64,000 nt of DNA from Trileptium ribeirensis (Eukaryota; Nematoda; Enoplea; Enoplida; Thoracostomopsidae). Both the position numbers and the translations under genes were made by a program. Numbering within the stretch: the first letter of the stretch is position 1; each line of letters opens with the position of its first letter. Below, in pieces: positions 23,202-35,587 of the stretch. The notes beneath the pieces were generated by a model. It saw nothing but the letters and a program-made list of their open reading frames with translations. It did not search any database and was not told where the DNA came from. The stretch lies in contig JASANE010019339.1 of assembly GCA_030248225.1 (NCBI GenBank), forward strand, positions 1-64,000. Direction: 5' to 3'.

Positions 23202-26200
23202 TAATGTATAGTGTGTTGTTATGTCTGCTTCAGTATTACTACATTCTTGGACTGAATTGACATGGCGGTCAGCTACAACCATCTCCCTATAGGGCAACCT
23301 CAGAGTCGAAAATTGAAAATTATATACCGCCCTTCCACCGATAACTGTTGTGAAGGGTGGGTGAAGTGATAAAATGGCTGCAGTTCCTTTGAATGTACCA
23401 AACGTCGTTGGCAAGACTAAAGCCATATGTGACGTAATATTGCTTGAAACCTATAAGTTTCGGAACACCAGACGAGCAAAATTTTTGGTGTGCAACTGGC
23501 GACCCGTGGTTCGGTTTATTAATGGTATCATGAATCAGGGGCGCATCATCGATCTGGAAAGTGGGGAGGGGGTAACTCTGGTCATATACATCTAAGGTAC
23601 ACTCCACAGCTGGGTTTTGCAAAGCACCAATTATAGGCATCAAACTCCAACTCTGATGCAACGTTTACGACGTAGCGCTTGACAGCATGGTGCCTTGAAC
23701 ACACATGTTTTTGAGATATATTTTGTGCTTATTTCTCACCGCATGTACAGTTTGGCGGAGACTACAAAGGACAAAGGTTCCAAATGGTGGGGACATTATA
23801 ACATAAACGCCGCATGACCTACACTGCAAAGTGGTACCCAGCACAACTGCAAATTAGGTTAAAAACCATGTAAATCATTTAAAGATTATCCAGAACGTCA
23901 ATCTAATGCCAGTTAGTCAAATGGTTTTATAATAATGCAGATTTCAGACAGATTAATTGTCTGAGCATATTCACTGTGTGTGGAGTAAAGCCATATGATT
24001 AATCCGCGAGTCTAACATAGTTGTACCAAGCCATTTCATTAAATGACGAACGCAAGAGAAAGATCGTTCAGGGGACTCTGTTGTAAGAGGAACGACAAGA
24101 ACTAACCTGGCAACCTTTTTAATCTATTCATAAATGCATCTTGCCTCATACGGTAAGATTTTAGCTGGTGAAGCATATGTATCGTTCGCTGATTTAACTG
24201 AATATTTCAACACGGTTGTCGGCTACCCAAAAAATTTTGCCGGGGGGGCAGCAGAAAACGCCGCCCCCCAAATTGGACTAGCCAGTAATGTATAGTGTGT
24301 GGTTATTCTGCTTCAGTATTACTACATTCTTGGACTGAATTGACATGGGGGTCAGCCACAGCCATCTCCCTATAGCGCAACATCAGAGTCGAAAAATGGA
24401 TATTTTGTACCGCCCTTCCACCGAAAACTGTTGTTAAACGTGGGTGAGGTGATAAAATGGCTGCAGTCCTTTAGAATGGACCAAACGTCGTTGGCAAGAC
24501 TAAAGCGATATGTGACGTAATATAGCTTGAAACCTATAAGTTTCGGAACGCCAGACGAGCATAGTTTTTGTTGTGCAACTGGCGACCCGTAGTTCGATTT
24601 ATTAATGGTATCATGAATCAGGGGCGCAGCATCGATCTCGAAAGTGCGGGTAACTCTTGTCATATACATCTAAGGTACACGCACCAGCTGGGTTTTGCAA
24701 AGCACCAATCATAGGCATCAAACTCCAACTCTGATGCGACGGTTACGACATAATGTCCCCAGCGCTTGACAGCATGGTGCCTTGGACACACATGTTTTTG
24801 AGAAATATTTTATGCTTATTTTTCACCGCATGTACAGTTTGGTGGTGACTACAAAGGACAAAGGTTCCAAATGGTGGAGACATTATAACGTGAACGCCGC
24901 ATGACCTATACTGCTAAGTGGTACCCAGCACAACTGCAAATTGGGTTAAAAACCATGTACATCGTTTAAATACTAGCCAGAACATCAAACTAATGCCAGT
25001 TAGTCAAATGGTTTTATAATATTGCAGATTTCAGTCAGATTAATTGTCTCAGCATATTCACCGTGTGTGGAGTAAAGCCATATGATTAAGCCGCTACTCT
25101 AACATAGTTGTACAAAGCCAGTTCATTAAACGACGAACGCAAGAGAAAGATCGTTCAGGGGACTCTGTTGTAAGAGGAACGACAAGAACTAACCTGGCAA
25201 CCTTTTTAATCTATTCATAAATGCATCTTGCCTCGTACGGTAAGATTTTAGCTGGTGAAGCATATGTATCGTTCGCTGATTTAACTGAATATTTCAACAC
25301 GGTTGTCGGCTACCCAAAAAATTTTGCCGGGGGGGCAGCAGAAAACGCCGCCCCCCAAATTGGACTAGCCAGTAATGTATAGTGTGTGGTTATTCTGCTT
25401 CAGTATTACTACATTCTTGGACTGAATTGACATGGGGGTCAGCCACAGCCATCTCCCTATAGCGCAACATCAGAGTCGAAAAATGGATATTTTGTACCGC
25501 CCTTCCACCGAAAACTGTTGTTAAACGTGGGTGAGGTGATAAAATGGCTGCAGTCCTTTAGAATGGACCAAACGTCGTTGGCAAGACTAAAGCGATATGT
25601 GACGTAATATAGCTTGAAACCTATAAGTTTCGGAACGCCAGACGAGCATAGTTTTTGTTGTGCAACTGGCGACCCGTAGTTCGATTTATTAATGGTATCA
25701 TGAATCAGGGGCGCAGCATCGATCTCGAAAGTGCGGGTAACTCTTGTCATATACATCTAAGGTACACGCACCAGCTGGGTTTTGCAAAGCACCAATCATA
25801 GGCATCAAACTCCAACTCTGATGCGACGGTTACGACATAATGTCCCCAGCGCTTGACAGCATGGTGCCTTGGACACACATGTTTTTGAGAAATATTTTAT
25901 GCTTATTTTTCACCGCATGTACAGTTTGGTGGTGACTACAAAGGACAAAGGTTCCAAATGGTGGAGACATTATAACGTGAACGCCGCATGACCTATACTG
26001 CTAAGTGGTACCCAGCACAACTGCAAATTGGGTTAAAAACCATGTACATCGTTTAAATACTAGCCAGAACATCAAACTAATGCCAGTTAGTCAAATGGTT
26101 TTATAATATTGCAGATTTCAGTCAGATTAATTGTCTCAGCATATTCACCGTGTGTGGAGTAAAGCCATATGATTAAGCCGCTACTCTAACATAGTTGTAC

Positions 26201-26380
26201 AAAGCCAGTTCATTAAACGACGAACGCAAGAGAAAGATCGTTCAGGGGACTCTGTTGTAAGAGCAACTACAAGAACTAACCTGGCAACATTTTTAATCTG
26301 TTCATAAATGCATATTGCCTCATACGGTAAAGATTTTAGCTGGTAAAGTATATGTATCGTGCGCTGATTTAACTGAATAT
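23202..26380. repeat. Three ~1.09-kb tandem units
   Basis: Units 23202-24285, 24286-25372 and 25373-about 26380 all begin TAATGTATAGTGTGT. Units 1 and 2 end with a half copy of the CTGGCTAGTCCAAA MITE. Unit 3 instead runs on into the hAT transposase remnant. Each unit therefore carries the 3' end of that transposase on the minus strand (ERSFS region, about 24000-24160 and 25095-25250 in units 1 and 2). Units 2 and 3 look identical for their first ~890 bp, whereas the end of unit 2 matches the end of unit 1. Confidence 0.9.
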
Positions 26381-28690
26381 TTGAACAGGGCCAATTCGTG
26401 TTCCAACATTCGCATATCAATTTCATCGCGGTAGCGTTCTAACAGCATCGATGCGTCTTTTTTAACCAGTGTCTCCTCTAATTGTTTTAAGGTTCCATAT
26501 TGGGCTGGTGAAATCGATCCGAGATCGATTGCATTGCGTAGTCCAAAATCTCAAACCAACTGTCGGTAATATGACTCAGCGCTTTGTGGAACATTCGGAA
26601 TTGTGGCAGTTACACTGTGCTCATAACTTTTCAGCGGTCGTTTGGCCTGGGGTAGTGTAAGGAGTAACAAGATGCAATGAGTCGACACCTCCTCGGACCA
26701 GGGAGTAACCGGAATTCCGGTTCCGGCGAAAATCGTGTTCCGGTTGCGGTTCCGGCAAAGGGCAAAAACCATACCGGAACCGGAATTCCGGTTTAAAATT
26801 TCCACTTTTTTTGCTTCATCCTCTAATTCAAACATATGTAATATATATTATACAATGATCAAGCTCCAATACAACCAAGCAAAAGAAAGATTAACTAACC
26901 AATTTGCCGTGTGAAACGTAAGTAGGGCATATAATTTGAGCAGGAATTTTTCATAATAACCTGCAGGAGTTTGTTAAGTCAAAGCCAGGTCGATGCTTGT
27001 AGCAGCTATGTTACACATCCAGAAGTCTCTGGGATACGTTTGAATTAACCCGGTCCAACTCTGTAACAGAGTATGGCTTACGCAGAAGTACTTAGGTTAT
27101 GCTTGGCTAACATAAATTGCGTCAAGCACCCGACAGTGCGCTTGTAAACTTGGTAAATCAGTCTAAATTGAAGTAAACTAACGTTATCTGCAAACGCAGC
27201 TAGAAACTGCTTTCTTGGCAATGAACTGTATTTATTGAAACTGTATGAGCAGCATCACAGTGTGTCTCATTTATAGCATTCTGATTAGAAAGTTATCATC
27301 ATTATGATCTAACTGACGGGCACTGTTTGTCCAACACTACCCTAAACAGTGTCTCTGACCACTGATCAGAAAATTACATTCTCTCTATTGTTGTCTCTTA
27401 GAATCATATAAACCAATAATTTTAAGTTTCCTACAGAAGAACATGCAACAAACGTATGTGTAGTAAAGGGAGGTGACTGGAGACAGAGCGAAAGTGTGTA
27501 TTCTACGCTCCAAGCTTTGTAAGCACATTCGATTTGAGCAGTATACGCAATGGCGTATTTTGATCGATAAATAGACATTAGCTTCCTCAGTGTCTTTAAA
27601 GTTTCAGAAAGGTAATAATACGATCGCAATATATTAAGTTTAATGTAAAAGTTATTTTTAATGCATTTTAAATCCACTATACCTTCATTTCTTCCATCAT
27701 CTGTTTTACTATATATAAATTTCGAAGACCAGGTTCCGGTTGTTGCTTCCGGTTCCGGTTATTCCCTGCCTCGGACCTATTCCAAATTTGGGCAAATTTC
27801 TCATCCGTCCTAAATCCGCAAAGCTTTTCTAAAGCCAGTTTTGCAGCTTCTGTGGCAAACGAAACATTCATATTGTGTATTTGTAGTTTTGTATCTAAAA
27901 AGTCAGTTTCAGAACAGACAGCTTCTGGTATTAAAATAGCTAAATATGTTGATCCCTTCTGTAACTGGGAGCACAATCTGGAAGCTTTAGCTCCCACCTC
28001 ATATCTCGATGATTTGTCAAAGATATCTTCCAACGTTGCCAGCAAAACTTTATACTGGTCTAACAACCCAACGAGTTTGGCACAAAGTTTTTTGAACATG
28101 AACTGTATCTAAGCCAGGTTACTTTCCGATATGTTTCAGCATTCCAATTCTGGTGCTGAGTCGCTTATCAGATTTCCCACTTCGTTAAAAGACTGCTTTT
28201 TATCCCGCATTAGTGCAACATTTTCGGCTGAGTCCTGAACTGCAAGGTTAAGGCTTTGTTTTAAACACAGTGCACAAACAAAGCCTTGGGATTCTTTTCC
28301 AGAATCCGTGGCCTAACGCCTTTAAAGCTACCAACGATGTTGGATGCGCCATCATAATATTGACATCGGTAGTTCTAAACTGGCAATCCCACTTGGAGCA
28401 GCACGTTAGTTAATGCTCCCCCGTTATTGATGTAACGTCACACAAGCGGAGAAACACTTCGACTGGATAAAGATTTTGTTCTATGTAGCGGGCACATATA
28501 GAGACCTGCTCACTACCAGCGACATCAGTGGTTTCATCGACCATAACAATAAAATAGCCGTATGGAGATGTTATAGTTTTGACAGTGTCCCTTTGAACGT
28601 GATGAGCCAGAAGCTTAAGAAGTTCATTTTGCGTTTGCCAGCTGAAAAGGGTACGACTTCCATCTTCACGCAATTCGAGTATTCACCGTC
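26190..28690 (-). pseudogene. hAT transposase remnant (ZMYM1/TTF-like), split by a MITE
   Basis: Minus-strand blocks follow the order of the family. First WQTQNELLKLL and YFIVMVDETTDVAGSEQVSI with the first catalytic Asp (28673-28410). Then RCQYYDGASNIVGSFKGVRP and NPKALFVHC (about 28370-28265). Then a leucine-rich alpha-helical stretch (28099-27780). After the MITE comes a SYEHSVTATIPNVPQSAESY segment, and finally ALTTESPERSFSCVRRLMNW, the C-terminal dimerisation motif (26426-26190). In-frame stops lie near 28375, 28256 and 28110, and there is a frameshift near 28410, so it is dead. The N-terminal zinc-finger part is missing beyond ~28690. Confidence 0.88.
26699..27768 (+). mobile_element. 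CCGG hAT-type element, intact copy with perfect target duplication
   Basis: CAGGGAGTAACCGGAATTCC at the left and GGTTCCGGTTATTCCCTG at the right enclose 1070 bp. Flanking cctcggac at 26691-26698 and 27769-27776 is an exact 8-bp direct repeat. Removing the element and one repeat leaves the hAT transposase frame continuous across the junction (NRSEEVSTHC). The L end is a row of CCGG words that fold on themselves. It has no transposase. Confidence 0.95.
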
Positions 28691-30746
28691 TGGAATGCGG
28701 CTGAAAGGTGGGGGTAAAAGATTATAGTTATCCCCCCAGTCCAAACAGTGGGGGGTAAATACCACCCCTACCACCTGTCATGCATAGGTACTATATTCTA
28801 AGCATGTTTTTACCATTGTAGACAAAAATGGCCAAACTAGTTTTTGTTAAGCAGTGCTTTTCGGTGAGTGACCGCGCCCTCCAACCCAAAAAAACAGGTT
28901 AAAATTATAAAAAAATTTGCAAATATAATTATTTCAAGCACTTTGACTGAGTAATAATAATTGATAATCAATCACTGATTGATAAATTATTGATAGATAC
29001 ATTAATTTCCTGCCGTGACTATGTATTGGCTGATTTTGAAAACATGTCAGGGCTGAGACATTTATGGTTTTCGGGGATGGTGCAGACCCTTGCACATCTT
29101 TCTGGGCCGAAGATAAAACGTTGACTGAGCGGAAAATATAATGTCCCTGTGCGAACACTTCATACTAACAGTCGTTCGGTTGTGAGCAATCACAGTAACG
29201 CACAAAATAAATTTATTGTGACTACTGGCACAGATCGAGACTTTATCACTTTTGCAGCAGCTGCGGCGACTCACCTGGGTGCATAGTGATAATATGTTGA
29301 CATTTTACAGCTTAAGCTTTCGGGCTATTACATGCAGCAAAATGTCACCTCATAATTATGTATATATGGAAAGGAAAACAAACGATCGGAAAATATAGCC
29401 CAAATTTCATCCAAAAGAAGTGATTAGAGTTTGAAGTACAATTGCGTTAAAATACTTTGATTTTCAGCTGTAAATTTCATCTGTTTGTTTAACGAGCTAT
29501 GTTTAACCGAAAAAACAAAAAATGCTGTTTTTTGTCAAGCAACTGTTTCTAATTCAAAGTGAAACTAAGGTGTATTAACCACTATGAACCTTGTTCCCCT
29601 CCCCCAAAAAATTTTATTTCTATAATAGCTAAGGAACCCTTCCGAACATAATGACAATTGCGTCTAGATATTACAGAAAAAATTTTCTTCAATTTTTCGG
29701 AATGAAGTTCTTGTCAAAATCGCTTGTTTCAACCAGCGTACAGGCCAAATATTCGAGATAGACAGTCTTATTGACTTCACAACGGCATATACGTAATGCG
29801 TTTGGGTAGCCAATCCTTGACAATTGGGTTTTGGAATTATGCGTAAATTCACTTTACATACGTGCATTTGGACTGTTTCTTTGTCAAGTCAACTTACTAT
29901 CTCTGAAGCGATGACAGCGGAAAAACAAAGGTTATCCCTTAACCAATGCGGTCGACGTTTGCGAGATAGCAATATGTAATCGCTGGGCGCTGTTCGCAGT
30001 CACTATTTTACGAATTAGATCACAATTTGTCTATGCTATTCATTTAGTCATAGGTTATCACCTACATTTATACACTCATAGACGCGAACGTAGCTGTATG
30101 ATTCACGATGGTATCTAATGAACGCGACAAACATGCGAAATAAACAAATCTGGGCTTATGCAAACTGAATTCAACACATAGCTCTTGTTCCCGCTTTCTA
30201 AACTGTTAGTACAGATGACAGGGGCGTGAAAAATAATTCATTTCGCGATTTTGACAAAACGTTAATCATGGTGTACGTACGTAAGTCGGACTCACACGTT
30301 AGTTAGTATTGTTTAAATTGGATAACTGTTCTTGACTGCCTGAGTTATTCATTTCTACGCTTTATGTCCCGTGTGACTTACTATCTTTATAGATGCGTGG
30401 TTGCAAATGTTTGTCGTTCAAAATCTAAAATCGAGGCGTGACGAATTCCGGTTTTAAAATTTATTAAAAATTTTCATCATTTTATGCTCAAGTGGTTAAA
30501 ATATATTTCTCATATGCAAAGTGGTCGATTTCTTTTCACAAGCCGACAAAACAAAATTTTGCTTCAGCAAATCTCACCATGAGACATAAGACAGCTGCTT
30601 CTCGTATGATTTTCTATTTCACTCTTAATTTTTTCATTTTTTAGTTGCTCACGAACTGTTCGCATAAAATTTCTCTCCGTCATATGTAAACAGGTAAACG
30701 TGTTTGCCAACTGTTATCACTTCGTTGAAATAATTTTATATTCCAG
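28691..30746. other. Rest of KCC intron 1, nothing recognised
   Basis: At 28734-28762 there is a self-complementary CCCCCCAGTCCAAACAGTGGGGGG block, possibly another MITE end that truncated the hAT remnant. From 28800 on I find no recognisable coding or element ends. Short open frames here have no motifs. Confidence 0.4.
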
Positions 30747-30856
30747 GCGAAATGAAATCTGTAATTGTCAGAAAACCTTCAGCCAAACTCTCAAAGCGAC
30801 GCCCTACTTTCCCTTCACCATCGTTCCACACCGGCGGATTAGCTCTTTTTGAAATG
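30747..30856 (+). CDS. K-Cl cotransporter exon 2
   Basis: Acceptor TATTCCAG (ends 30746) and donor GTGAGA (30857) enclose 110 bp that complete the split codon of exon 1 and end in phase 0. The peptide is basic and Ser/Pro-rich (VRKPSAKLSKRRPTFPSP) and ends in GGLALFEM. An ALFE-type motif is typical of the KCC N-terminal cytoplasmic segment, in a region known for regulatory phosphorylation in other family members. An internal ATG at 30752 is a possible alternative start. Confidence 0.75.
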
Positions 30857-30934
30857 GTGAGAATTGTTTATTATTCACTGTTTGCAAAATCAGTTTATGT
30901 TGTATTCCAAACAGTTAATTTAATTGTGCCCTTT

Positions 30935-32000
30935 AGTTGAACGCGAAAAGAAAATAGCAAGAAACAGGTTGTTAAAGGTTCTTTGCCAAATCAGGCCATA
31001 CGTGCATTAGTGTTTTGCAGCGCATATATCGCGACACTGGGTGGCGTATTGAAAAATAGACACTACCTACAGGTTCAGCACATCGAGATCTATAACTTTG
31101 CTGATCAAAACTTTTGTGTAAGACCACTTCCTGGGCCCCTGTGGGCCCGAATATGATTCGTTGATTTTTCCCGATTAGCGAGTTTTCAAATTTCGACATG
31201 CTATTGCGTGTTTTGCCTTACAATGAGTTCTTATTAGGTTATTAAGCACATTGAATAAGATGAATTTGCTATTTAGGCTCTAAGTTGACTTATATATTTT
31301 CTTGGGGTTTCAGGGGTTTTAAAGTCGACGAATGTTATTTCCAAAATGTGTGTTTTCATTCGTTTGGTTACATATGTATTGCGTGCAAGGCATTAGGAAT
31401 GGTTTATATATAGGTTTTCTGCACGCTGAATACAATGATTCGGTCATCTGGAGCCCAGTGTGTATATTTCATACCTTTTCATGTGGCTTAAACGGGGTTA
31501 GGATCAATTAGCCGATTTCCAGAATGTAGTCTGTCTTCATGTATTTAGCTACCCATTGCGTACAGGGCATCAAAAATTGTGTATATAGGTTTTTCGGCAG
31601 GCTCAAGTCGATGACTGGATATTGTGATTTGGTCATTTAGAATTCAGCGTGTACATTTCATGGCTGTTCATGAGGCTTCAATTGGGTTAGGGCCAATTAA
31701 CCCGATTTGCAGAATGTAGTCTGTCTTCAGTTGTTTGGTAACATATTACGTACTGGGCATCGAAAATTATGTACGTAATTAGGTTTTTCGGCAGGCTCAA
31801 TATGATGGTTTCGTTATATAGAAACCAGAGCTAATACACCGTGCATTTTTTCTGTTTTCAATGGGTTTAGGATTTTAGAAAGTTTGTAGTTTTCAATTTG
31901 CAACCCCTGGTAGATTTGTGTAGCTAAAAATCAGCATAAAATTTGGTACTGGGAGATTATAGTTTTGGACATTATACAGGATTGGTAATATGCAAAACGA
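30935..32000. repeat. Composite repeat with ~190-bp internal tandem units, copy in intron 2
   Basis: A leader (TTGAACGCG..., TTCTTTGCCAAATC, GGGCCCCTGTGGGCCCGAAT) shared with 37175 and 53430 is followed by tandem units marked by CAGAATGTAGTCTGTCTTCA at about 31518 and 31709 and by GGTTTTTCGGCAGGCT. A non-coding element with a central tandem array resembles DINE/Helentron-type elements. That assignment is only an inference, as no termini were identified. Confidence 0.6.
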
Positions 32001-32730
32001 TACAGCCATTGCTATATGCGTAGTCGTAAAACAGTCAAAACCCCACAGCCGTTGCCAAACAGCATTCGGTAGTAGAAACAGTGTATTATAGTGTAAAAGA
32101 GCATGATGCTCGGCGTGTTATGTACATCTCCTTATATCTCTTATCCGGCTGATGTGGTAGATTTTCTGCATACTCTACCAAGGATTGCAGAGATACCTGT
32201 ACTTCTCTGGACGTATCGGCTGCCGCACTCCCACCACTAATATCGCATCGCCAATGAACAAAGGGATTACAGCACGAGTTGCAACCACAGGTGGCTCGTA
32301 TTTATGTTCTAGGCTCATTTGATTTTGGCGAGCTATTTGGTGCTGATCCTCAATAAACTCTGGCATAGCCAATGCTTTTGCTCTACGGAAACTTGAAGGT
32401 GGTGTGATCCTTTAAAATATTTTGGGATAGGCTGAAAAACGACCATTTTTTGTTTATTTGTGGTGAAAAAATTAAGTCCGTCTTGGGAATCAAACCACAA
32501 TCAGTAAGTATTTGATTTACTAACCCTGAAATTGGACTTAACCTTTTAACAGAGTTAATAAACTTCAAGTTTTAACCATCTGATTTACCCTGCGCTACAT
32601 CTACACATGGTGAGCATAGTAACTAGTAGTTTGTCTTTTCGCCAAGATGATGAAATCTGAGTGTTGAATATGTAATTCAGAGAGATGCACACAACTACAT
32701 TGAGATAAGCCGATTACTGTGTAAAATTAC
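32001..32730. other. Unassigned intron 2 sequence
   Basis: Minus-strand open frames at 32175-32372 and 32383-32568 have fairly protein-like composition but no motif I can name. They may be decayed transposon coding sequence. Confidence 0.3.
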
Positions 32731-33209
32731 TCTATAAAACGAAACTGAAAACACTCGTACGGCTGGAGCGGCTACAGAGATATATTACCATTTTCATGTA
32801 TTTTGGACCCCATGGAACCATTTATAAAGATTTGTTAATCCAACACTGCAGTGTAAATAATCATAATAGTAGCACACATTTGCAGCTAAAGGTGAATGAA
32901 TTGCTCTAGAAAATAAGAGCGAAAGCACGCCTATAGCTGTGTTTATGGAGATATTACTATTTTCGTTATTTGGGTGCAATATGTGACTTTTGAATAACAT
33001 TTGATGACTCAACTCTGCAGCGTAAATACAGACAATGGCGGCACACCGTTTCACTTAAAGAATTATATTTCTCTACAAAATGAGACCAAAAACAGCCACA
33101 CATCTCCAGTGGTTGTGGAGATATCATTTTCGTGTATTTTGGGTCTTATGAGTCCATTTTAGAAACTGTTTTGATATAGAATCTATTTTGACATAAAATT
33201 TGGCATCTA
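32731..33209. repeat. Second satellite family, inverted diverged monomers
   Basis: About three units of 170-180 bp marked by a GAGATAT-like word, ATTTTCGTGTATTTTGG and an ACAAAATGAGACC-like word. They correspond in reverse to the monomers at 6641-7200. Confidence 0.5.
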
Positions 33210-35015
33210 CAGCAATCCGCGAAGCAAAACATTATATACAGCCTTAAGGAGGCGTACTTGCTGTACAAAATTGAGCCCAATTTCGCTAAGATATATACAC
33301 CGGTTGTCGATTTATAATAAGTAACGTGATTTTTGGGCCCCTGTGCGACCCAACCCAAGCCCATTTGGTTCGGTTTTTCGGGGCCGAGATGTTGGAATCG
33401 GCACTGGCTAAAAACCAAAGCACACAAATAGAGATTTCAAGTTTCCAAATGAGCTATCCCGCGAATCAATGTGCCCAGTCAAGGTTGAGTTATGCTTGTT
33501 ACTGCAGAAAACCAATAACGGGCATTGTTAAATTCATCACTATCACGTCTAGTAAAAATTCTTCGCTTCCTTCATTCCACTCACTCACTCACTCAGAATT
33601 CAACAACAGAACGAATTTAACCGATGCTATTATGGATCAATGGTACCATGTCAGCTGTTAAACCACGATTGACGTTCGGAAGAATCCATATGTATAGTCA
33701 CGACATACTTTATATTTCTGAAATATTAAGTAAAACCTGAGACTATTGCATTGCAAGGGCAGGGTTTTCTAAATTATTCAAAACTTCACGGGATTGTATT
33801 AAAAAGTTATATATAACCTGGCTTCTCCAAACTATTAAAAACTATACCTGAGGGTGATTTGGCACTGCAGAGCGGAAAATACCTGGGGGAATTCATTCAG
33901 CTTATCCGAAGGGTCCCAAGGTTGTTGAATTGGGGACCGTAATGTATTACAACTGTCAGGCAATGTCAAATGTGCGTAATTTAACGGCTGACTGCACTTA
34001 TGCATATGTAAAGAAAAAATTTAAGGTATTTTGGCACCGCAGGGAGAAATTTATCGACTTTTGGCAAAAAATATTTTTAGCCAGATATAAATAACCAATT
34101 TTTAGCAGCGCAAAAAGCACACTTGGGTTATGAACTGGGTGAAAGACAATACGCGAAGCAAAACATTATATACAGCCTTAAGGAGGCGTACTTGCTGTAC
34201 AAAATTGAGCCCAATTTCGCTAAGATATATACACTGGTTGTCGATTTATAATAAGTAGCGTGATTTTTGGGCCCCTGTGCGACCCAACCCAAGCCCATTT
34301 GGTTCGGTTTTTCGGGGCCGAGATGTTGGAATCGGCACTGGCTAAAAACCAAAGCACACAAATAGAGATTTTAAGTTTCCAAATGAGCTATCCCGCGAAT
34401 CAATGTGCCCAGTCAAGGTTGAGTTATGCTTGTTACTGCAAAAAACCAATAACGGGTATTGTTAAATTCATCACTATCACGTCTAGTAAAAATTCTTCGC
34501 TTCCTTCATTCCACTCACTCACTCACTCAGAATTCAACAACAGAACGAATTTAACCGATGCTATTATTGACATACTTTATATTTCTGAAATATTAAGTAA
34601 AACCTGAGACTATTGCATTGCAAGGGCAGGGTTTTCTAAATTATTCAAAACTTCACGGGATTGTATTAAAAAGTTATATATAACCTGGCTTCTCCAAACT
34701 ATTAAAAACTATACCTGAGGGTGATTTGGCACTGCAGAGCGGAAAATACCTGGGGGAATTCATTCAGCTTATCCGAAGGGTCCCAAGGTTGTTGAACTGG
34801 GGACCGTAATGAATTACAACTGTCAGGCAATGTCAAATGTGCGTAATTTAACGGCTGACTGCACTTATGCATATGTAAAGAAAAAATTTAAGGTATTTTG
34901 GCACCACAGGAAGAAATTTATCGACTTTTGGCAAAAAATATTTTTAGCCAGATATAAATACCCAATTTTTAGCAGCGCAAAAAGCATACTTGGGTTATGA
35001 ACTGGGTGAAAGACA
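33210..35015. repeat. Tandem duplication, ~934-bp unit
   Basis: CGAAGCAAAACATTATATAC occurs at 33220 and 34154 and sequence identity is high throughout. The second unit lacks ~83 bp present in the first (from about 33632, between GATGCTATTAT and GACATACTTTA). Both units end with GGGTTATGAACTGGGTGAAA. Open frames on both strands are repeated accordingly and have no recognised domain. Confidence 0.92.
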
Positions 35016-35476
35016 AAATTTACCGGGGGTATGAACTAGGGAATCTAGGAGATGTATTGTATTTGTAAAATGATACCCTGGGGGACAAATCCTGTCTATT
35101 TAGAGAAGCCAATACAACACTTGTGATCTGCCTATGGTTTCACGGTTATGCCATCCTATCCCATCTATTCGCCCAAACTTGGAGCGTACTAGTTGGGACC
35201 CCTGTTTCGAAACCACTGGACGCCTAATTTTGCCAGGAGGCATCTTTTGGGGGCACACGTTCTGAATCAAGGCAACCGAAATGCGCTAAGCCCTGGAGAG
35301 CTCAGCTTAGGGCGGCATAAATTTGATGTTTAATTCTCAGTGATGTATCGTCAACAGCTGATTTGTAGGTGTCCCTACAAATCTCTTGCGAATGGTCGTT
35401 CAACCATTTCTAGCAATGTATTAGTTTATAATATACACTTGTATGCTTACGCCACCCTTTTATTATTTTCTCATAG

Positions 35477-35587
35477 ACTGACGAAGCCGACGAAGGAGAG
35501 CATCAGCATCAGAAGGAAACAACGATTAGCGCCTATCTTAGAAGTTTCACTCTTCCTGGAGAAATGGACGTGAAAACAACTAGAAGA
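35477..35587 (+). CDS. K-Cl cotransporter exon 3
   Basis: Acceptor TTCTCATAG (ends 35476) after a pyrimidine-rich tract and donor GTAAGT (35588) bound 111 bp, a whole number of codons in phase 0. The peptide runs TDEADEGEHQHQKETTISAY and ends GEMDVKTTRR, acidic then basic. It matches the poorly conserved stretch between the LALFE motif and TM1. Support is from splice sites, open frame and phase, not from strong homology. Confidence 0.7.

Noticed and set aside
24370..25756. Two identical 99-residue minus-strand proteins
   Set aside because: Identity follows from the 1087-bp tandem duplication; the unit 1 version is changed and no domain is seen.
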